Notes under the pieces: generated by a model
The model's database searches: none
Told to the model about the DNA's origin: nothing
The model's input: only the letters and a program-made list of their open reading frames with translations
Translations under genes and position numbers: made by a program
In this document: piece after piece, positions 9,855-19,526 of the stretch
How positions within the stretch are numbered: the first letter of the stretch is position 1
How the letters are laid out: each line of letters begins with the position of its first letter
From: Idiomarina aminovorans
GTDB taxonomy: Bacteria > Pseudomonadota > Gammaproteobacteria > Enterobacterales > Alteromonadaceae
Assembly (NCBI RefSeq): GCF_023155095.1
Contig: NZ_JAKNDA010000005.1
Span: 207,315 to 271,314, forward strand
DNA length: 64,000 bases
Direction of reading: 5' to 3'

Positions 9855-12494
9855 TTAAAACTCCAGGTCTTTGATAATTTGCGCTTTTAATGTTTTTTTC
9901 TGTTTGTCGTTAAGAGCGGTTTGTTGCTCGGTTGTAACGATAAATAAGTCTTCTGCCTGCTCGCCTATGGTGGTAATTTTTGCGGCAAGTAAGGTGACGT
10001 TTTGTTGTTGCAAAATAGCCGCAAGTTTAGCAATAAGCCCGGGTCTGTCCAGTGTTACTAGCTCAAAGGTTGTGCGGCCATGATGTTTGCTGGGTATAAA
10101 GGTGACTTCTGTCGCTACCGAAAAGTTCTTCATGCGGCGTGACAACGGACGTTTTGTACTGGGAACCGGAATGCGTTTATGCAGAACATCCAGCAGTTGC
10201 TGTTTTACTTCTTCAATACGATGAGGTTCTGTTAACGGCTTGCCGTCTCGCTGTAATACCACGAAGGTATCCATGACGAAGCCATCGCGGGTTGCAAGAA
10301 TTTGTGCATCCAGAATGTTCAACTGCTGGCTATCCAGCACACCGGCAACAGATGCAAATAAGTGACCCTCTTCGTGGTGATAAATAAACAACTCGGTGGT
10401 GCCATAGTTGTTTTCATCGCCGATGAGAATAAGAGGCAGCTGATCCGTTGGTAAATTTAAAATGTGCTGGGAGTGCCAGCTTATTTGTTCCGCGGTATGT
10501 CGAAAGAAATAATCAGCGGTAAAACGCCCCCACAACGCCATAATCTCGGCTTTTTCAAAGCCTGCACTGAGTAATAACGCGGTGGCATTGGCTTTATTTT
10601 CTTGAATTTTTTGACGGATATCCAGAGTCGGTTTATTACTGTCCTGTTGTAGGAGATATAAAGTCGCGTTGTACAACTCTTCCAATAAAGTGGCTTTCCA
10701 GTTGTTCCATAACGACTGATTGGTTGCGCGAATATCAGCAACAGTCAGGCAGTAAAGGTAATCCAGCCGTTCTATTGTTGAGACTTGATTGGCAAAATGT
10801 TGTATCACTTCAGGGTCGTGGATGTCGCGCTTTTGTGCGGTAACAGACATGGTTAAATGGTGCCTGACCAGCCAGGCCACAAGCTCCGCATCGTCGTTGT
10901 CATAACCATGTTGATGGCAAAAGTTGCGCGCATCCATTTCACCCAGTTCAGAATGGTCACCGCCACGGCCTTTGGCTATGTCGTGGAAAATACCCGCCAG
11001 ATACAGACAATAGCGACGTTCCATTTGTGCGACCAGTTTCTCGCATAACGGAAATTGGTCTTGAAATTCCTCATCGCTAAAGCGGTATAAGTTTCTGACT
11101 AAGCGAAAGGTATGTTCATCTACCGTATAGGCATGAAAAAGATCGAACTGCATTTGTCCGACAATTTGCTGCCATTGAGACAAGTAACTGGCTAACACAC
11201 TGTGGTGGTGCATAAGCGCAAAGGCTAATCCACAACCTCTGGAGTGTTGAATGAGTTGATTAAATAAATCGCGACATACCGGATCATGGCTAAGTGGTTC
11301 GGTTAACTGCGACCGTGCATTTCTCAACAAACGTATCGTATTTGAGTGAATCCCGATAATTTGTGGGTGCTCAGCAATGCAGACAAAAGCGCGAATAATA
11401 TTGCAGTTATCGTCGAATACCTCGTCGTGACGAGCTGTCAATAGTTTGTTGGCAACGGCAAAATCATTACTGATGTGTTCGGCGTGCTGTAAGTCCTGAG
11501 TGCCCAGTATGGCCTGGTGAAAAAACTGCAGTAACATCTGGTTGAGTTCACTGACCCGCAAAACCACTTTGAAGTAATCCTTCATCATGGTTTCGACCGA
11601 AGCTTTACCATCGTTACCGTATCCCAGTCGAACCGCAACGCCTGGCTGGAAATCAAAAAGTAGACGGTCTTCTCGTTTGCCAGCTTCCAGGTGAAGTGCA
11701 AAGCGAATACGCCATAGCCAGTTCATGCAGTCACGAAGTTCAACGAATTCATCGGCTGTCATATAGCCGTATTCTACTAAGCTTTCATCAGAATGGGTAC
11801 GGAAATGACGTTTAGCAATCCAGCCAATCGTTTGAATATCGCGTAGCCCACCGGGGCTGGACTTGATATTTGGCTCAAGATTGTAGGAGGTACTGTGGTA
11901 TTGCTGATGGCGTTGTGTTTGCTCATCAAGCTTAGCCTGATAAAAGTCGCGGCTCGACCAGGGGAAGTCATTTAAAAGTTGCTGATGGAATTCATTATAA
12001 AGGCTTTCAGAACCCGATAAATAGCGACTTTCAATAAGATTTGTGGCTATGGTGATATCGTTTTCAGACTGACTAAAGCATTCCGTAATGGTGCGCACAG
12101 AGTGACCAATATCCAGATGAAGATCCCATAAAAAGGTAAGGAACTGACTCAGTTTATCTGATAACTTCGCTTCAGCTCCCTCATTCCCGGGGCTTATCAA
12201 AATGAGCAAATCAATATCCGAACCCGGGTGCAATGTTTCGCGGCCATAACCGCCTACAGCTAATAGGCCGGCGGGTTCAATATCGAGTTGGAATTGCAGC
12301 CAAAGCTGACAGATAAGTTGGTCAAAAAATGTAGACCGATGGTGAACTAACTCATCAATATCGGCTGTAACAAAACGCGCAGCAGACCAATTTTGATAGC
12401 TTTCTAAAAGCGTTTTATAGTCTTTTATGCAGGGGGCATGGTTCCTATCAGGCCAACGCCCGTGAAAGTCTTTATCTTTGTGAACGTTAGCCAT
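9855..12494 (-). CDS. glnD: Bifunctional PII uridylyltransferase/uridylyl-removing enzyme GlnD
   Basis: GlnD senses glutamine and uridylylates or de-uridylylates PII to set nitrogen assimilation. The 879-residue protein shows the nucleotidyltransferase motif GGYGRETLHPGSDIDLLIL near residue 80, the HD hydrolase motif AGIFHDIAKGRGGDHSELG near 515, and two C-terminal ACT domains (FASVAGVLDSQQLNIL near 710; TLDRPGLIAKLAAILQQ near 815). Both catalytic domains look intact. It lies between map and dapD on the same strand. Confidence 0.96.
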   Translation of the reverse strand: MANVHKDKDFHGRWPDRNHAPCIKDYKTLLESYQNWSAARFVTADIDELVHHRSTFFDQLICQLWLQFQLDIEPAGLLAVGGYGRETLHPGSDIDLLILISPGNEGAEAKLSDKLSQFLTFLWDLHLDIGHSVRTITECFSQSENDITIATNLIESRYLSGSESLYNEFHQQLLNDFPWSSRDFYQAKLDEQTQRHQQYHSTSYNLEPNIKSSPGGLRDIQTIGWIAKRHFRTHSDESLVEYGYMTADEFVELRDCMNWLWRIRFALHLEAGKREDRLLFDFQPGVAVRLGYGNDGKASVETMMKDYFKVVLRVSELNQMLLQFFHQAILGTQDLQHAEHISNDFAVANKLLTARHDEVFDDNCNIIRAFVCIAEHPQIIGIHSNTIRLLRNARSQLTEPLSHDPVCRDLFNQLIQHSRGCGLAFALMHHHSVLASYLSQWQQIVGQMQFDLFHAYTVDEHTFRLVRNLYRFSDEEFQDQFPLCEKLVAQMERRYCLYLAGIFHDIAKGRGGDHSELGEMDARNFCHQHGYDNDDAELVAWLVRHHLTMSVTAQKRDIHDPEVIQHFANQVSTIERLDYLYCLTVADIRATNQSLWNNWKATLLEELYNATLYLLQQDSNKPTLDIRQKIQENKANATALLLSAGFEKAEIMALWGRFTADYFFRHTAEQISWHSQHILNLPTDQLPLILIGDENNYGTTELFIYHHEEGHLFASVAGVLDSQQLNILDAQILATRDGFVMDTFVVLQRDGKPLTEPHRIEEVKQQLLDVLHKRIPVPSTKRPLSRRMKNFSVATEVTFIPSKHHGRTTFELVTLDRPGLIAKLAAILQQQNVTLLAAKITTIGEQAEDLFIVTTEQQTALNDKQKKTLKAQIIKDLEF

Positions 12495-12512
12495 AGTGTC
12501 GCCACCTGTATT

Positions 12513-13301
12513 TTAATTGTGCTCGATAACTCGCGCTAAATCGGGCTCGTCATTGCGCAGTGTCATTACTTCAACACCATTATCAGTCACTAACAGAGTA
12601 TGTTCCCATTGAGCACTTAAGCTACGATCTTTGGTTAATACGGTCCAACCGTCTTTCATTAACTTGGTATGACGTTTACCCGCGTTAACCATAGGTTCTA
12701 TCGTAAAGCACATGCCAGCCTTAAGCTCTTCCCCGGTGCCGGCCTCGCCATAATGAACAATTTGAGGGTCTTCATGGAATACAGAACCAATGCCGTGACC
12801 GCAATATTCGCGAACAATGGAATAACCATGGCCTTCGGCGTGCTTTTGAATAACTTCGGCAAAATCGCCCAGTTTGATACCCGGCTTGACCATTTCAATC
12901 GCTTTATAAAGTGATTCCTGAGTCACTTTGATTAAACGCTCCGCCATAATTGAAGGTTTACCGACCACAAACATTTTGGAGGTGTCACCATGGTAACCGT
13001 CCAGTTTTACGGTGACATCAATGTTCATAATGTCGCCATCTTTAAGTGGTTTTGGACCAGGAATGCCGTGACAAACACAATGATTAACTGAAGTGCAAAT
13101 TGACTTTGGAAAACCATGGTAATTTAACGGTGCGGGGTAAGCGTTATGATCGGTGATGTATTTGTAACAAATGTCGTCCAGTTCTTCAGTCGTTACTCCT
13201 GGCTTTACGTGTTCGCCGATCATTTCAAGCACACTGGCAGCAAGCTTACCCGCCGCGCGCATTTTTTCGATTTCTTCGGGTGTCTTTATTGAGATAGTCA
13301 T
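12513..13301 (-). CDS. map: Methionine aminopeptidase type I
   Basis: Map removes the initiator methionine from new proteins. The 262-residue protein is the short type Ia enzyme and carries the metal ligands in DGYHGDTSKMF (two Asp), GHGIGSVFHEDPQIVHY (His), TIEPM (Glu) and WEHTLLVTD (Glu). I took the ATG at 13301, behind AGGAAAAGA. A longer reading to 13334 adds 11 residues without family support. In E. coli map is directly divergent from rpsB; here two further genes lie between them. Confidence 0.95.
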   Translation of the reverse strand: MTISIKTPEEIEKMRAAGKLAASVLEMIGEHVKPGVTTEELDDICYKYITDHNAYPAPLNYHGFPKSICTSVNHCVCHGIPGPKPLKDGDIMNIDVTVKLDGYHGDTSKMFVVGKPSIMAERLIKVTQESLYKAIEMVKPGIKLGDFAEVIQKHAEGHGYSIVREYCGHGIGSVFHEDPQIVHYGEAGTGEELKAGMCFTIEPMVNAGKRHTKLMKDGWTVLTKDRSLSAQWEHTLLVTDNGVEVMTLRNDEPDLARVIEHN

Positions 13302-13442
13302 TCTTTTCCTGTCTATGACTGCTGGGAAAGCCAACAGTTTAACAGCGACTCGTAAAATTCGCTATCTTTGAGGCAGACCAACAGTAGGGCTCTGAATAAT
13401 GGTTAATTAACAAGCATTCATACGGCTGGCCTACAGCGGCCA

Positions 13443-13928
13443 TCAGTCTAAGATAGTGACTCCCTCGGGGCTGAAACGGTATAGCTGTAAGGCTTCTGTG
13501 ACCGCTTCGGGGTTAAAATCATGCTCTTGTTCTTCTGCCCGATGCGCGAGGTAATCCCGGCTTTGCCCAATATCCAGCTTAACAATACTTAGCGTTCCTG
13601 TTGCCAGCGCTACATGACCAAGTTTACTCATTGGGAAGACCATCTCGCCATCCTTAACCTTTATCGTTAAGGGCGTGCTGGTTGGCTCGGTAACCAGTTC
13701 CATCCAGCAACCCCGCTTTTTACACACTTTTTCTATCTTTCCTCTAATCGTTATCTTCTGGCTCAAATACTGTTGTGGATTTTCCATCAGTGTAGTGACA
13801 TCAATCACATTTTGCTGTTTTGCCCCTGAGCCAAAAACCATCTGCGCAGCGACAGCCGATCTTGCTGTCAGAAACAGGCTTAACAATGTCAGTGCAATGA
13901 ATAGAATAACCGTTAATTTCTGTGTCAT
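13443..13928 (-). CDS. DUF4920 domain protein, exported
   Basis: This 161-residue protein has a signal peptide of about 28 residues (ILFIALTLLSLFLTA core, cleavage near AVAAQ). The mature part, including NPQQYLSQKITIRGKIEKVCKKRGCWMEL and DGEMVFPMSKLGH, matches DUF4920, a small OB-like domain found in exported proteins of marine bacteria. Two cysteines flank a basic turn (VCKKRGCW) and could form a disulfide or bind metal; that is inference. It is divergent from the TonB receptor with a 160-bp shared regulatory region, so it may share the iron control seen there. Function unknown. Confidence 0.75.
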   Translation of the reverse strand: MTQKLTVILFIALTLLSLFLTARSAVAAQMVFGSGAKQQNVIDVTTLMENPQQYLSQKITIRGKIEKVCKKRGCWMELVTEPTSTPLTIKVKDGEMVFPMSKLGHVALATGTLSIVKLDIGQSRDYLAHRAEEQEHDFNPEAVTEALQLYRFSPEGVTILD

Positions 13929-14050
13929 ATTATCTACCTTAAAAAAGTTAAAATCGTAACCTTATGATTTTCATGGTTTTGTCATAGAAAATAATGCATA
14001 ACAAATTTTTGCATTTCACCTCTTAAATTGCTAGTCTCTTTTTCAATGTT

Positions 14051-14070
14051 AATAAAAATCATTCTCATTA
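14051..14070 (+). promoter_or_regulatory. Putative Fur box upstream of the TonB-dependent receptor
   Basis: The segment AAAAATCATTCTCATTA agrees well with the right half of Fur-binding sites (ATCATTCTCATT is a common natural form); the left half is weaker. It sits 20 bp before the receptor start codon, where Fur would block the promoter when iron is plentiful. The site is predicted from pattern only. Confidence 0.6.
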
Positions 14071-14089
14071 CTATAAATAAGGATAAGTT

Positions 14090-16321
14090 ATGCCATCAGG
14101 AACCCGGCCCTCTGCCCTTTGTATTGCAATCATTACCGCATTCTCCGGCCACGCACAAGAGCACAAACCAGTACCCGATGAAATGGAAAAAATCGAAGTT
14201 ATCGGGCACAAACTCAGTCTGGTTAATCAGGATATTGCCGCTTCTGTTTCTGTTCTTAGCGCCACCGAAATCGAACGCAATCAGGAAGCCGAGTTAACTA
14301 ACCTGCTTAAAGAGCTACCGGGCGTGGAAATGAATGGCAGCGTGAGTCCGCTTTCCGGACAGCCCGCCATCAGAGGCCTTTATGGTGAGAGGATCCATGT
14401 ATCAGTCGACAACGTAAAACGTAAAACTGAATCCGACGGTACCAACAACATTGCTACCATCAACAGTCTTGGCATTGACCCCGGCCAATTAAAATTTGTT
14501 CAGGTATTGCGAGGCGCTGATTCACTTACCGTTGGTTCCGGGGCAGTGGGTGGCAGTATTCGTCTAGTCACCAAAGATGCCGCAGATTATCTTTCCAAAC
14601 AACCCGGCACAGGCGCAAGACTTTCATCCTCTTACCAATCCGCTACCGATGCCTTGGTTCTGGGGATTTCCGCATTTCAGCTCAGCGATTCGCTGGACAG
14701 CGTTTTCCATGCCAGTCAGGTTTCGTTCTCCGATGTTGATATCGTTGGTGATCGCGATGCCGATTCTGATGCAGTCGCGGGGATTAACAAACTGAAAAAT
14801 GATTCAACGCGCAAGAACCTATCATTGAAGTCCACTTGGCAAGCTGCAACGGATCACCGTGTTAAAGGTAAAATTGACTGGAGCGATACCCGCTCTAATG
14901 ATCAGCCCTACGGGCAACGCCAGGATCTGGCGCTCGCTTACCCTACGCTGAGCGAGAATTATCAAAATGATTATCTGGAAGCATCCGTAAATTATAGTTT
15001 CCGGCCAGACAACAACTGGATTGATCTGGATGTACAGTCGATGTACGCAAAAAAAACCAACCAAAAGAAAACCCGAGGTTATATCCCCATAGGAGATGGC
15101 CGAAAGAGTTTCGATGAAGACAGCAACTGGGACAGTCGACGTAAGGGCATTAGAATTGGCAATTTGTCTTATTTTACCGGTGTTATTGACCATAAACTGG
15201 CCATTGAGTTTGATTACGAGCGGGAAGATTTCATCCAGAACAAGATAGAGTTGAGCGGTGATACTCCTCAAGCGGGCACCTTTTATGGCGACAGCGATGC
15301 CACCAACCTGTCGGTTTCAGTCATTGACCAGGCTGAACTGTTCAATGATCGTTTATTGGTAACCCTTGGCGGTCGTTATGACAACTACAAACGCAATAAC
15401 AATTATTTCGCTGACTACAGCGGTAACGACGACGGTGAATTTTCAAGTGAATTAGGGCTGACTTTCAGACTAACTGACTACTTAAATACCTATATAAAGC
15501 TAGCCGAAGCTTTTCGTGCACCATCGGTTCAGGAACTTTATAAAAAAGACGAGTGGCGCTGCCATATCGGCGGAAAAATCTGTTACCAGGAGCCACAACC
15601 CGATCTGAAACCGGAAACCTCGGACAATATTGAGCTGGGTTTCGGCCTCCATTGGGAAAATCTTAGTTATGCGGATTATTTCAGTACCAAAGTCATCTAC
15701 TTTGATAACGAGATAGAAAATTATATCGATAACGTGCCTTTTATGTATTACATCGATAACGATGGTGTTAAACAACCGGGTTCTCCGGGGCCTGCTCCGG
15801 CAAATGGTGTTCCTGTTGCAACCCATCGTGATTACAGTGCTAAGAATATCAGCATACTGCAAAGCAAAGGCTTTGAAGCAGAGATCGACTACCGTTTTGG
15901 CGACCTTCATGCTTATATAGGCTATTCCGCCATTAATATGGATGTTTTCGGCGTACCCAACTTCTTCCTCGGCAAAGTTGAACAGCAGTGGCAGCCCTAT
16001 ACAGAAGCACCGGCAGACAAGCTCACCGTTAACCTCAACTATCAGGTGCACGATGAGTTAAACCTCGGTGCTCAACTGCTCTCGTACGCCAGCCAAAAGC
16101 GTTTGCCGGAACTATACCTTAACTCGGGCTACGGCACTGAGGATTACCAAGTGGTCAACCTCAACATGAGTTATACGCCATTATTGATTGAAGGCCTGAC
16201 CTTGGTGGCCGGGTTGGATAACCTCACTGATGAGCGCTACCTGCGCGCACCTGCCAGCGAAGCCAGTGATCCGGCAGAGGTTGGGCGCAACGTTAAACTC
16301 AGCCTGCACTATCAATTCTGA
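14090..16321 (+). CDS. TonB-dependent outer-membrane receptor (heme/hemoglobin-type)
   Basis: This 743-residue protein has a short N-terminal export signal, a TonB box (EKIEVIGHKLS, near residue 33) and a plug domain (LTNLLKELPGVEMN, PAIRGLYGERIHVSVD, VQVLRGADSLTVGSGAVGGSI). A ~550-residue beta barrel ends in the aromatic VKLSLHYQF. AEAFRAPSVQELY near 475 resembles the FRAP region of heme receptors, which suggests heme or hemoglobin as ligand; this is inference. RBS AAGGATAA precedes the ATG. The Fur-like box upstream points to iron regulation. It lies between map and rpsB, a place where most relatives have no insertion. Confidence 0.85.
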   Translation: MPSGTRPSALCIAIITAFSGHAQEHKPVPDEMEKIEVIGHKLSLVNQDIAASVSVLSATEIERNQEAELTNLLKELPGVEMNGSVSPLSGQPAIRGLYGERIHVSVDNVKRKTESDGTNNIATINSLGIDPGQLKFVQVLRGADSLTVGSGAVGGSIRLVTKDAADYLSKQPGTGARLSSSYQSATDALVLGISAFQLSDSLDSVFHASQVSFSDVDIVGDRDADSDAVAGINKLKNDSTRKNLSLKSTWQAATDHRVKGKIDWSDTRSNDQPYGQRQDLALAYPTLSENYQNDYLEASVNYSFRPDNNWIDLDVQSMYAKKTNQKKTRGYIPIGDGRKSFDEDSNWDSRRKGIRIGNLSYFTGVIDHKLAIEFDYEREDFIQNKIELSGDTPQAGTFYGDSDATNLSVSVIDQAELFNDRLLVTLGGRYDNYKRNNNYFADYSGNDDGEFSSELGLTFRLTDYLNTYIKLAEAFRAPSVQELYKKDEWRCHIGGKICYQEPQPDLKPETSDNIELGFGLHWENLSYADYFSTKVIYFDNEIENYIDNVPFMYYIDNDGVKQPGSPGPAPANGVPVATHRDYSAKNISILQSKGFEAEIDYRFGDLHAYIGYSAINMDVFGVPNFFLGKVEQQWQPYTEAPADKLTVNLNYQVHDELNLGAQLLSYASQKRLPELYLNSGYGTEDYQVVNLNMSYTPLLIEGLTLVAGLDNLTDERYLRAPASEASDPAEVGRNVKLSLHYQF

Positions 16322-16460
16322 TAAATAATCCAAAAAGGTGCGTAATGGAGTATTCTGATTCTAGGTGGATAAATTTACATAATTAACTGCGACTTTTTTT
16401 GTCTAGTGCCGTTCAGTAAAAAGTTTTTAGCGTTCGGTTGACCGATCCGGCAGAGCCTTG

Positions 16461-16498
16461 AAAATCCATAGTCAGACCCTCTCACTATGGATTTTTTT
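16461..16498 (+). terminator. Rho-independent terminator after the TonB receptor
   Basis: An 11-bp stem (AAATCCATAGT / ACTATGGATTT) around an 11-nt loop is followed by a run of seven T. It lies 140 bp beyond the receptor stop and separates that gene from the rpsB transcription unit. Confidence 0.8.
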
Positions 16499-16827
16499 AT
16501 GTTCTAAATTAAGCATTAAAGGCTATTTAGAGTGATTTTCGGCCAATATCGCTACCCCCCCTCTAATTAGCTCATCCGGATTCAGGATAAAATTCATAAA
16601 GTCAGTCCATGAGTCGAGCTGATGTTACCGCATACTTCCTCTGAATAATTCCCACAGATAAGGGGGTTACTGTCGAACTTTTCCCAGCAAGACATGGGTA
16701 AGTCGGGCAGCATTAACCGTAAGAAGAAAATGGCTGCTATGGATGACGACTATCGTTTAGCCTTCTTGGGCTCTGGGATTAAAATGCGCTATCCGTGTCT
16801 AAGAGACAAGTTAAATGATGCTTTTTG
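16499..16827. other. Intergenic stretch without a recognised gene
   Basis: The region between the receptor terminator and the rpsB promoter holds no gene I can name. It contains one short ORF, reported separately at 16694-16855, and the short palindrome TGTCTAAGAGACA. No RNA gene or insertion-sequence end is recognisable. It could be the remains of the event that separated map from rpsB. Confidence 0.4.
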
Positions 16828-16855
16828 TTGTATATGGCTTGGCTTTATGGTATAA
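16694..16855 (+). CDS. Short ORF of 53 codons, uncertain, possible gene remnant
   Basis: An ATG-initiated frame of 53 codons has a basic beginning (INRKKKMAAMDDDYRLAFLG) and a hydrophobic Cys/Trp-containing end (DAFCCIWLGFMV). There is no good ribosome binding site, and the predicted rpsB promoter overlaps its last codons. The composition looks protein-like rather than random, so it may be the tail of a decayed gene such as a transposase or a regulator, but I recognise no family. Confidence 0.2.
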   Translation: MGKSGSINRKKKMAAMDDDYRLAFLGSGIKMRYPCLRDKLNDAFCCIWLGFMV

Positions 16856-16856
16856 A
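16828..16856 (+). promoter_or_regulatory. Predicted sigma-70 promoter of rpsB-tsf
   Basis: TTGTAT at 16828-16833 and TATAAA at 16851-16856 are separated by 17 bp, a good -35/-10 pair. The sequence after the -10 box is GC-rich (CGCACGC), a trait of stringently controlled ribosomal promoters. The untranslated leader would be about 170 nt. A second, weaker TATAAT at 16934-16939 lacks a clear -35 box. Confidence 0.5.
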
Positions 16857-16960
16857 ACGCACGCTTTTTTGGCCTTACTGCTATTCTATACTGAGAAGCA
16901 AAACGGCTAATTAAGTACACTATATATGTAAATTATAATCCACACATACATCGACACATA

Positions 16961-17020
16961 GGGCGGGGTGCTTGTCTAAGAACAAGTCGGCTTATGGGAT
17001 GTATGGAGGCTTAACCCCCT
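16961..17020 (+). promoter_or_regulatory. rpsB 5' leader structure, likely S2 autoregulatory element
   Basis: Just before the rpsB start the leader can fold into an outer helix GGGGT (16965-16969) with ACCCC (17014-17018), enclosing a hairpin CTTGT/ACAAG and a purine-rich segment. Gammaproteobacterial rpsB leaders are known to carry a conserved structure through which S2 represses its own operon. The position, size and pairing fit; I did not compute a fold or a covariance match. Confidence 0.5.
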
Positions 17021-17035
17021 AAAAAGGAAAATATT

Positions 17036-17764
17036 ATGGCTAACGTGTCAATGCGTGACATGCTCAAAGCTGGTGCCCATTTCGGTCACCAAACTCGCTT
17101 CTGGAATCCAAAAATGAAACCTTACATTTTTGGAGCACGTAACAAAATTCATATCATTAATCTCGAAAAAACAGTACCTATGTTCAACGACGCGTTGAGC
17201 TACATGCAGCACATTGCTTCAAACAAAGGTAAAATTTTGTTTGTTGGTACTAAGCGTGCAGCGGCTGAAGCGGTTAAAGAAGCTGCTATCAACTGTGACC
17301 AGTACTACGTGAATCACCGTTGGTTAGGTGGTATGTTGACTAACTGGAAAACCGTTCGTCAATCAATCAAGCGTTTGAAAGACCTTGAAACCATGAGCCA
17401 GGACGGTACTTTCGAGAAACTGACTAAGAAAGAAGCCTTAGTTAACACTCGTGAAATGGAAAAACTGGAAAAAGGCCTGGGCGGTATTAAAAACATGGGC
17501 GGCTTACCGGATATTCTGTTTGTTATCGACGCTGATCACGAACACATCTCTATTAAGGAAGCAAATAACCTGGGCATTCCAGTTGTTTCTGTTGTGGATA
17601 GTAACTCTGATCCTGACGGTGTTGATTACATTGTCCCAGGTAACGATGACGCAATCCGTGCCGTTCAATTGTATTTAAACACTGCTGCTGAAGCGGTAAA
17701 AGAAGCACGCACAGCGCAAGTTGAAGCGAAAGACTCTGACGATTTCGTCGAAGCAACTGAATAA
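17036..17764 (+). CDS. rpsB: 30S ribosomal protein S2
   Basis: S2 (uS2) is a primary protein of the small ribosomal subunit near the head-body hinge. The 242 residues match the normal length, with [22 protein letters not shown] at the start and the later block [21 protein letters not shown]. It begins behind an AAGGAAA Shine-Dalgarno sequence and is followed after 15 bp by tsf, as in nearly all bacteria. A structured leader upstream suggests feedback control by S2 itself. Confidence 0.98.
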   Translation: MANVSMRDMLKAGAHFGHQTRFWNPKMKPYIFGARNKIHIINLEKTVPMFNDALSYMQHIASNKGKILFVGTKRAAAEAVKEAAINCDQYYVNHRWLGGMLTNWKTVRQSIKRLKDLETMSQDGTFEKLTKKEALVNTREMEKLEKGLGGIKNMGGLPDILFVIDADHEHISIKEANNLGIPVVSVVDSNSDPDGVDYIVPGNDDAIRAVQLYLNTAAEAVKEARTAQVEAKDSDDFVEATE

Positions 17765-17779
17765 TCGAGGAATAGAATC

Positions 17780-18658
17780 ATGGCAATTACAGCAGCTCTG
17801 GTAAAAGAACTGCGCGAGCGCACAGGCGCTGGCATGATGGACTGCAAAAAAGCATTGCAGGAAGTTGACGGTGATATGGAAGCAGCAATTGACCTGATGC
17901 GCAAAAGCGGTCAGGCAAAAGCCGCTAAGAAGGCCGGTCGTGTGGCGGCTGAAGGGGTTATTCTGGTTAAGTCTCAAGGCAACCAGGCAACCTTGGTTGA
18001 ACTGAACTGTGAAACAGACTTCGTTGCTCGTGATGATAGCTTTTTGGCTTTTGGCGATAAAGTGATTAACACCGCGTTTGCTAATAAAGAAAATGACAGT
18101 GAAGCGTTAAAAGCAACTGAAATCGATGGTCAGACGGTTGAGAAAACTCGTGAAGACTTAGTCGCTAAAATTGGTGAGAACATGAACGTACGTCGTGTTC
18201 AAACTCTTGAAGCCGGCGATGTTGTTGCAACTTACACGCACGGTGCTCGCATCGGTGTTGCCGTTGCAATTACTGGCGGCGATGAAGATCTGGCGCGTGA
18301 CTTGTGTATGCATGTTGCAGCAAGCAACCCACAATTCCTTAAACCTGAAGATGTGGAAGCTGAAGTTGTAGAAAAAGAACGTGCAATCCAAGTTGATATC
18401 GCAATGCAGAGCGGTAAGCCAAAAGAGATCGCTGAGAAAATGGTTGAAGGCCGTATGCGTAAGTTTACCGGCGAAATCAGCCTGACGGGTCAGCCTTTCG
18501 TTAAAGACCCATCAATGACTGTCGGTGAGTTGCTGAAAAAAGCGGGTGCCGATGTTGTTACTTTCGTTCGCTTCGAAGTGGGTGAAGGTATTGAGCGTAA
18601 AGAAGAGGATTTTGCTTCTGAAGTTCAGGCACAAGTGGCGGCGGCGAGCAAAGGCTAA
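17780..18658 (+). CDS. tsf: Elongation factor Ts
   Basis: EF-Ts regenerates EF-Tu-GTP by releasing GDP. The 292-residue protein has the N-terminal UBA-like segment ([16 protein letters not shown]) and the family signature [13 protein letters not shown] near residue 82 that contacts EF-Tu. It is cotranscribed with rpsB and ends at a terminator before pyrH. Confidence 0.98.
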   Translation: MAITAALVKELRERTGAGMMDCKKALQEVDGDMEAAIDLMRKSGQAKAAKKAGRVAAEGVILVKSQGNQATLVELNCETDFVARDDSFLAFGDKVINTAFANKENDSEALKATEIDGQTVEKTREDLVAKIGENMNVRRVQTLEAGDVVATYTHGARIGVAVAITGGDEDLARDLCMHVAASNPQFLKPEDVEAEVVEKERAIQVDIAMQSGKPKEIAEKMVEGRMRKFTGEISLTGQPFVKDPSMTVGELLKKAGADVVTFVRFEVGEGIERKEEDFASEVQAQVAAASKG

Positions 18659-18696
18659 TAGCGTGGTTCAGACCAGCCCCATGAAATAGAAAACGA

Positions 18697-18733
18697 TAAA
18701 CCGTGTCTTGAACGTTCAGGACGCGGTTTTTTT
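18697..18733 (+). terminator. Rho-independent terminator between tsf and pyrH
   Basis: AACCGTGTCTTGAAC pairs imperfectly with GTTCAGGACGCGGTT, followed by eight T. It closes the rpsB-tsf unit; some readthrough into pyrH is usual in relatives. Confidence 0.85.
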
Positions 18734-18757
18734 TAACCAAAGAAAAGAGTAGAGGCA

Positions 18758-19495
18758 ATGATGAGCACTCATCCGAAACCCAGTTATCGACGCATATTGT
18801 TAAAGCTCAGTGGTGAAGCCCTAATGGGGGACGAGCCATTTGGTATTGACGCCAAAGTACTAGACCGTATGGCGCAGGAAATTAAAGAGTTGGTTGAACT
18901 TGGGGTTCAGGTAGGCTTAGTCATTGGTGGTGGTAATTTATTTCGCGGAGAAGGCTTAGCAAAAGCCGGCATGAATCGCGTTGTGGGCGACCACATGGGC
19001 ATGTTAGCTACCGTAATGAACGGACTGGCTATGCGCGATGCTCTGCACCGTGCTTTTGTTAACGCACGTTTAATGTCAGCCATTGAATTGACCGGTGTCT
19101 GTGACAGTTATAACTGGGCAGAGGCCATCAGTTTGTTAAAATCAGGGCGGGTTGTGATATTTTCAGCCGGTACCGGTAACCCGTTTTTTACGACAGATTC
19201 TGCGGCATGCTTGCGTGGTATTGAAATTGAAGCGGAGATTGTACTTAAGGGAACGAAGGTTGACGGTGTCTATTCTGATGATCCCGATAATCATCCGGAT
19301 GCGACTTTATATAGGCACATTAGCTACGATGATATACTGGAAAAACAGCTAAAAGTTATGGATTTAGCGGCATTTACTCTGGCGCGCGACCATGCTCTGC
19401 CAATTCGGGTGTTCAATATGAATAAACCCGGTGCGTTACGAGCCGTGATTATGGGCGAAGAAGAGGGTACACTCATTAGCAAAGATGCTGAGTAA
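18758..19495 (+). CDS. pyrH: Uridylate kinase
   Basis: PyrH phosphorylates UMP to UDP. It is an amino-acid-kinase-fold enzyme of about 240 residues, here 245. Motifs are [13 protein letters not shown] at the N-terminus, [10 protein letters not shown] near residue 54 and [19 protein letters not shown] near 140. The start may be either of two adjacent ATGs (18758 or 18761). It is followed by frr after 31 bp. Confidence 0.97.
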   Translation: MMSTHPKPSYRRILLKLSGEALMGDEPFGIDAKVLDRMAQEIKELVELGVQVGLVIGGGNLFRGEGLAKAGMNRVVGDHMGMLATVMNGLAMRDALHRAFVNARLMSAIELTGVCDSYNWAEAISLLKSGRVVIFSAGTGNPFFTTDSAACLRGIEIEAEIVLKGTKVDGVYSDDPDNHPDATLYRHISYDDILEKQLKVMDLAAFTLARDHALPIRVFNMNKPGALRAVIMGEEEGTLISKDAE

Positions 19496-19526
19496 TTGCC
19501 GTTACTGAATAAAAGGGTATAAGACA

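Noticed and set aside
13335..13442. Hairpin GGCC-TACAGC-GGCC between map and the DUF4920 gene as a terminator
   Set aside because: The stem is short and no T-run follows on either strand.
15500..16051. 183-codon minus-strand ORF inside the TonB receptor
   Set aside because: It is antisense to a clear receptor gene, with cysteine-rich, unnatural composition and no family match.
16341..16385. Short ORF after the TonB receptor starting near AATGGAG
   Set aside because: Too short (13 codons) and without any recognisable match.
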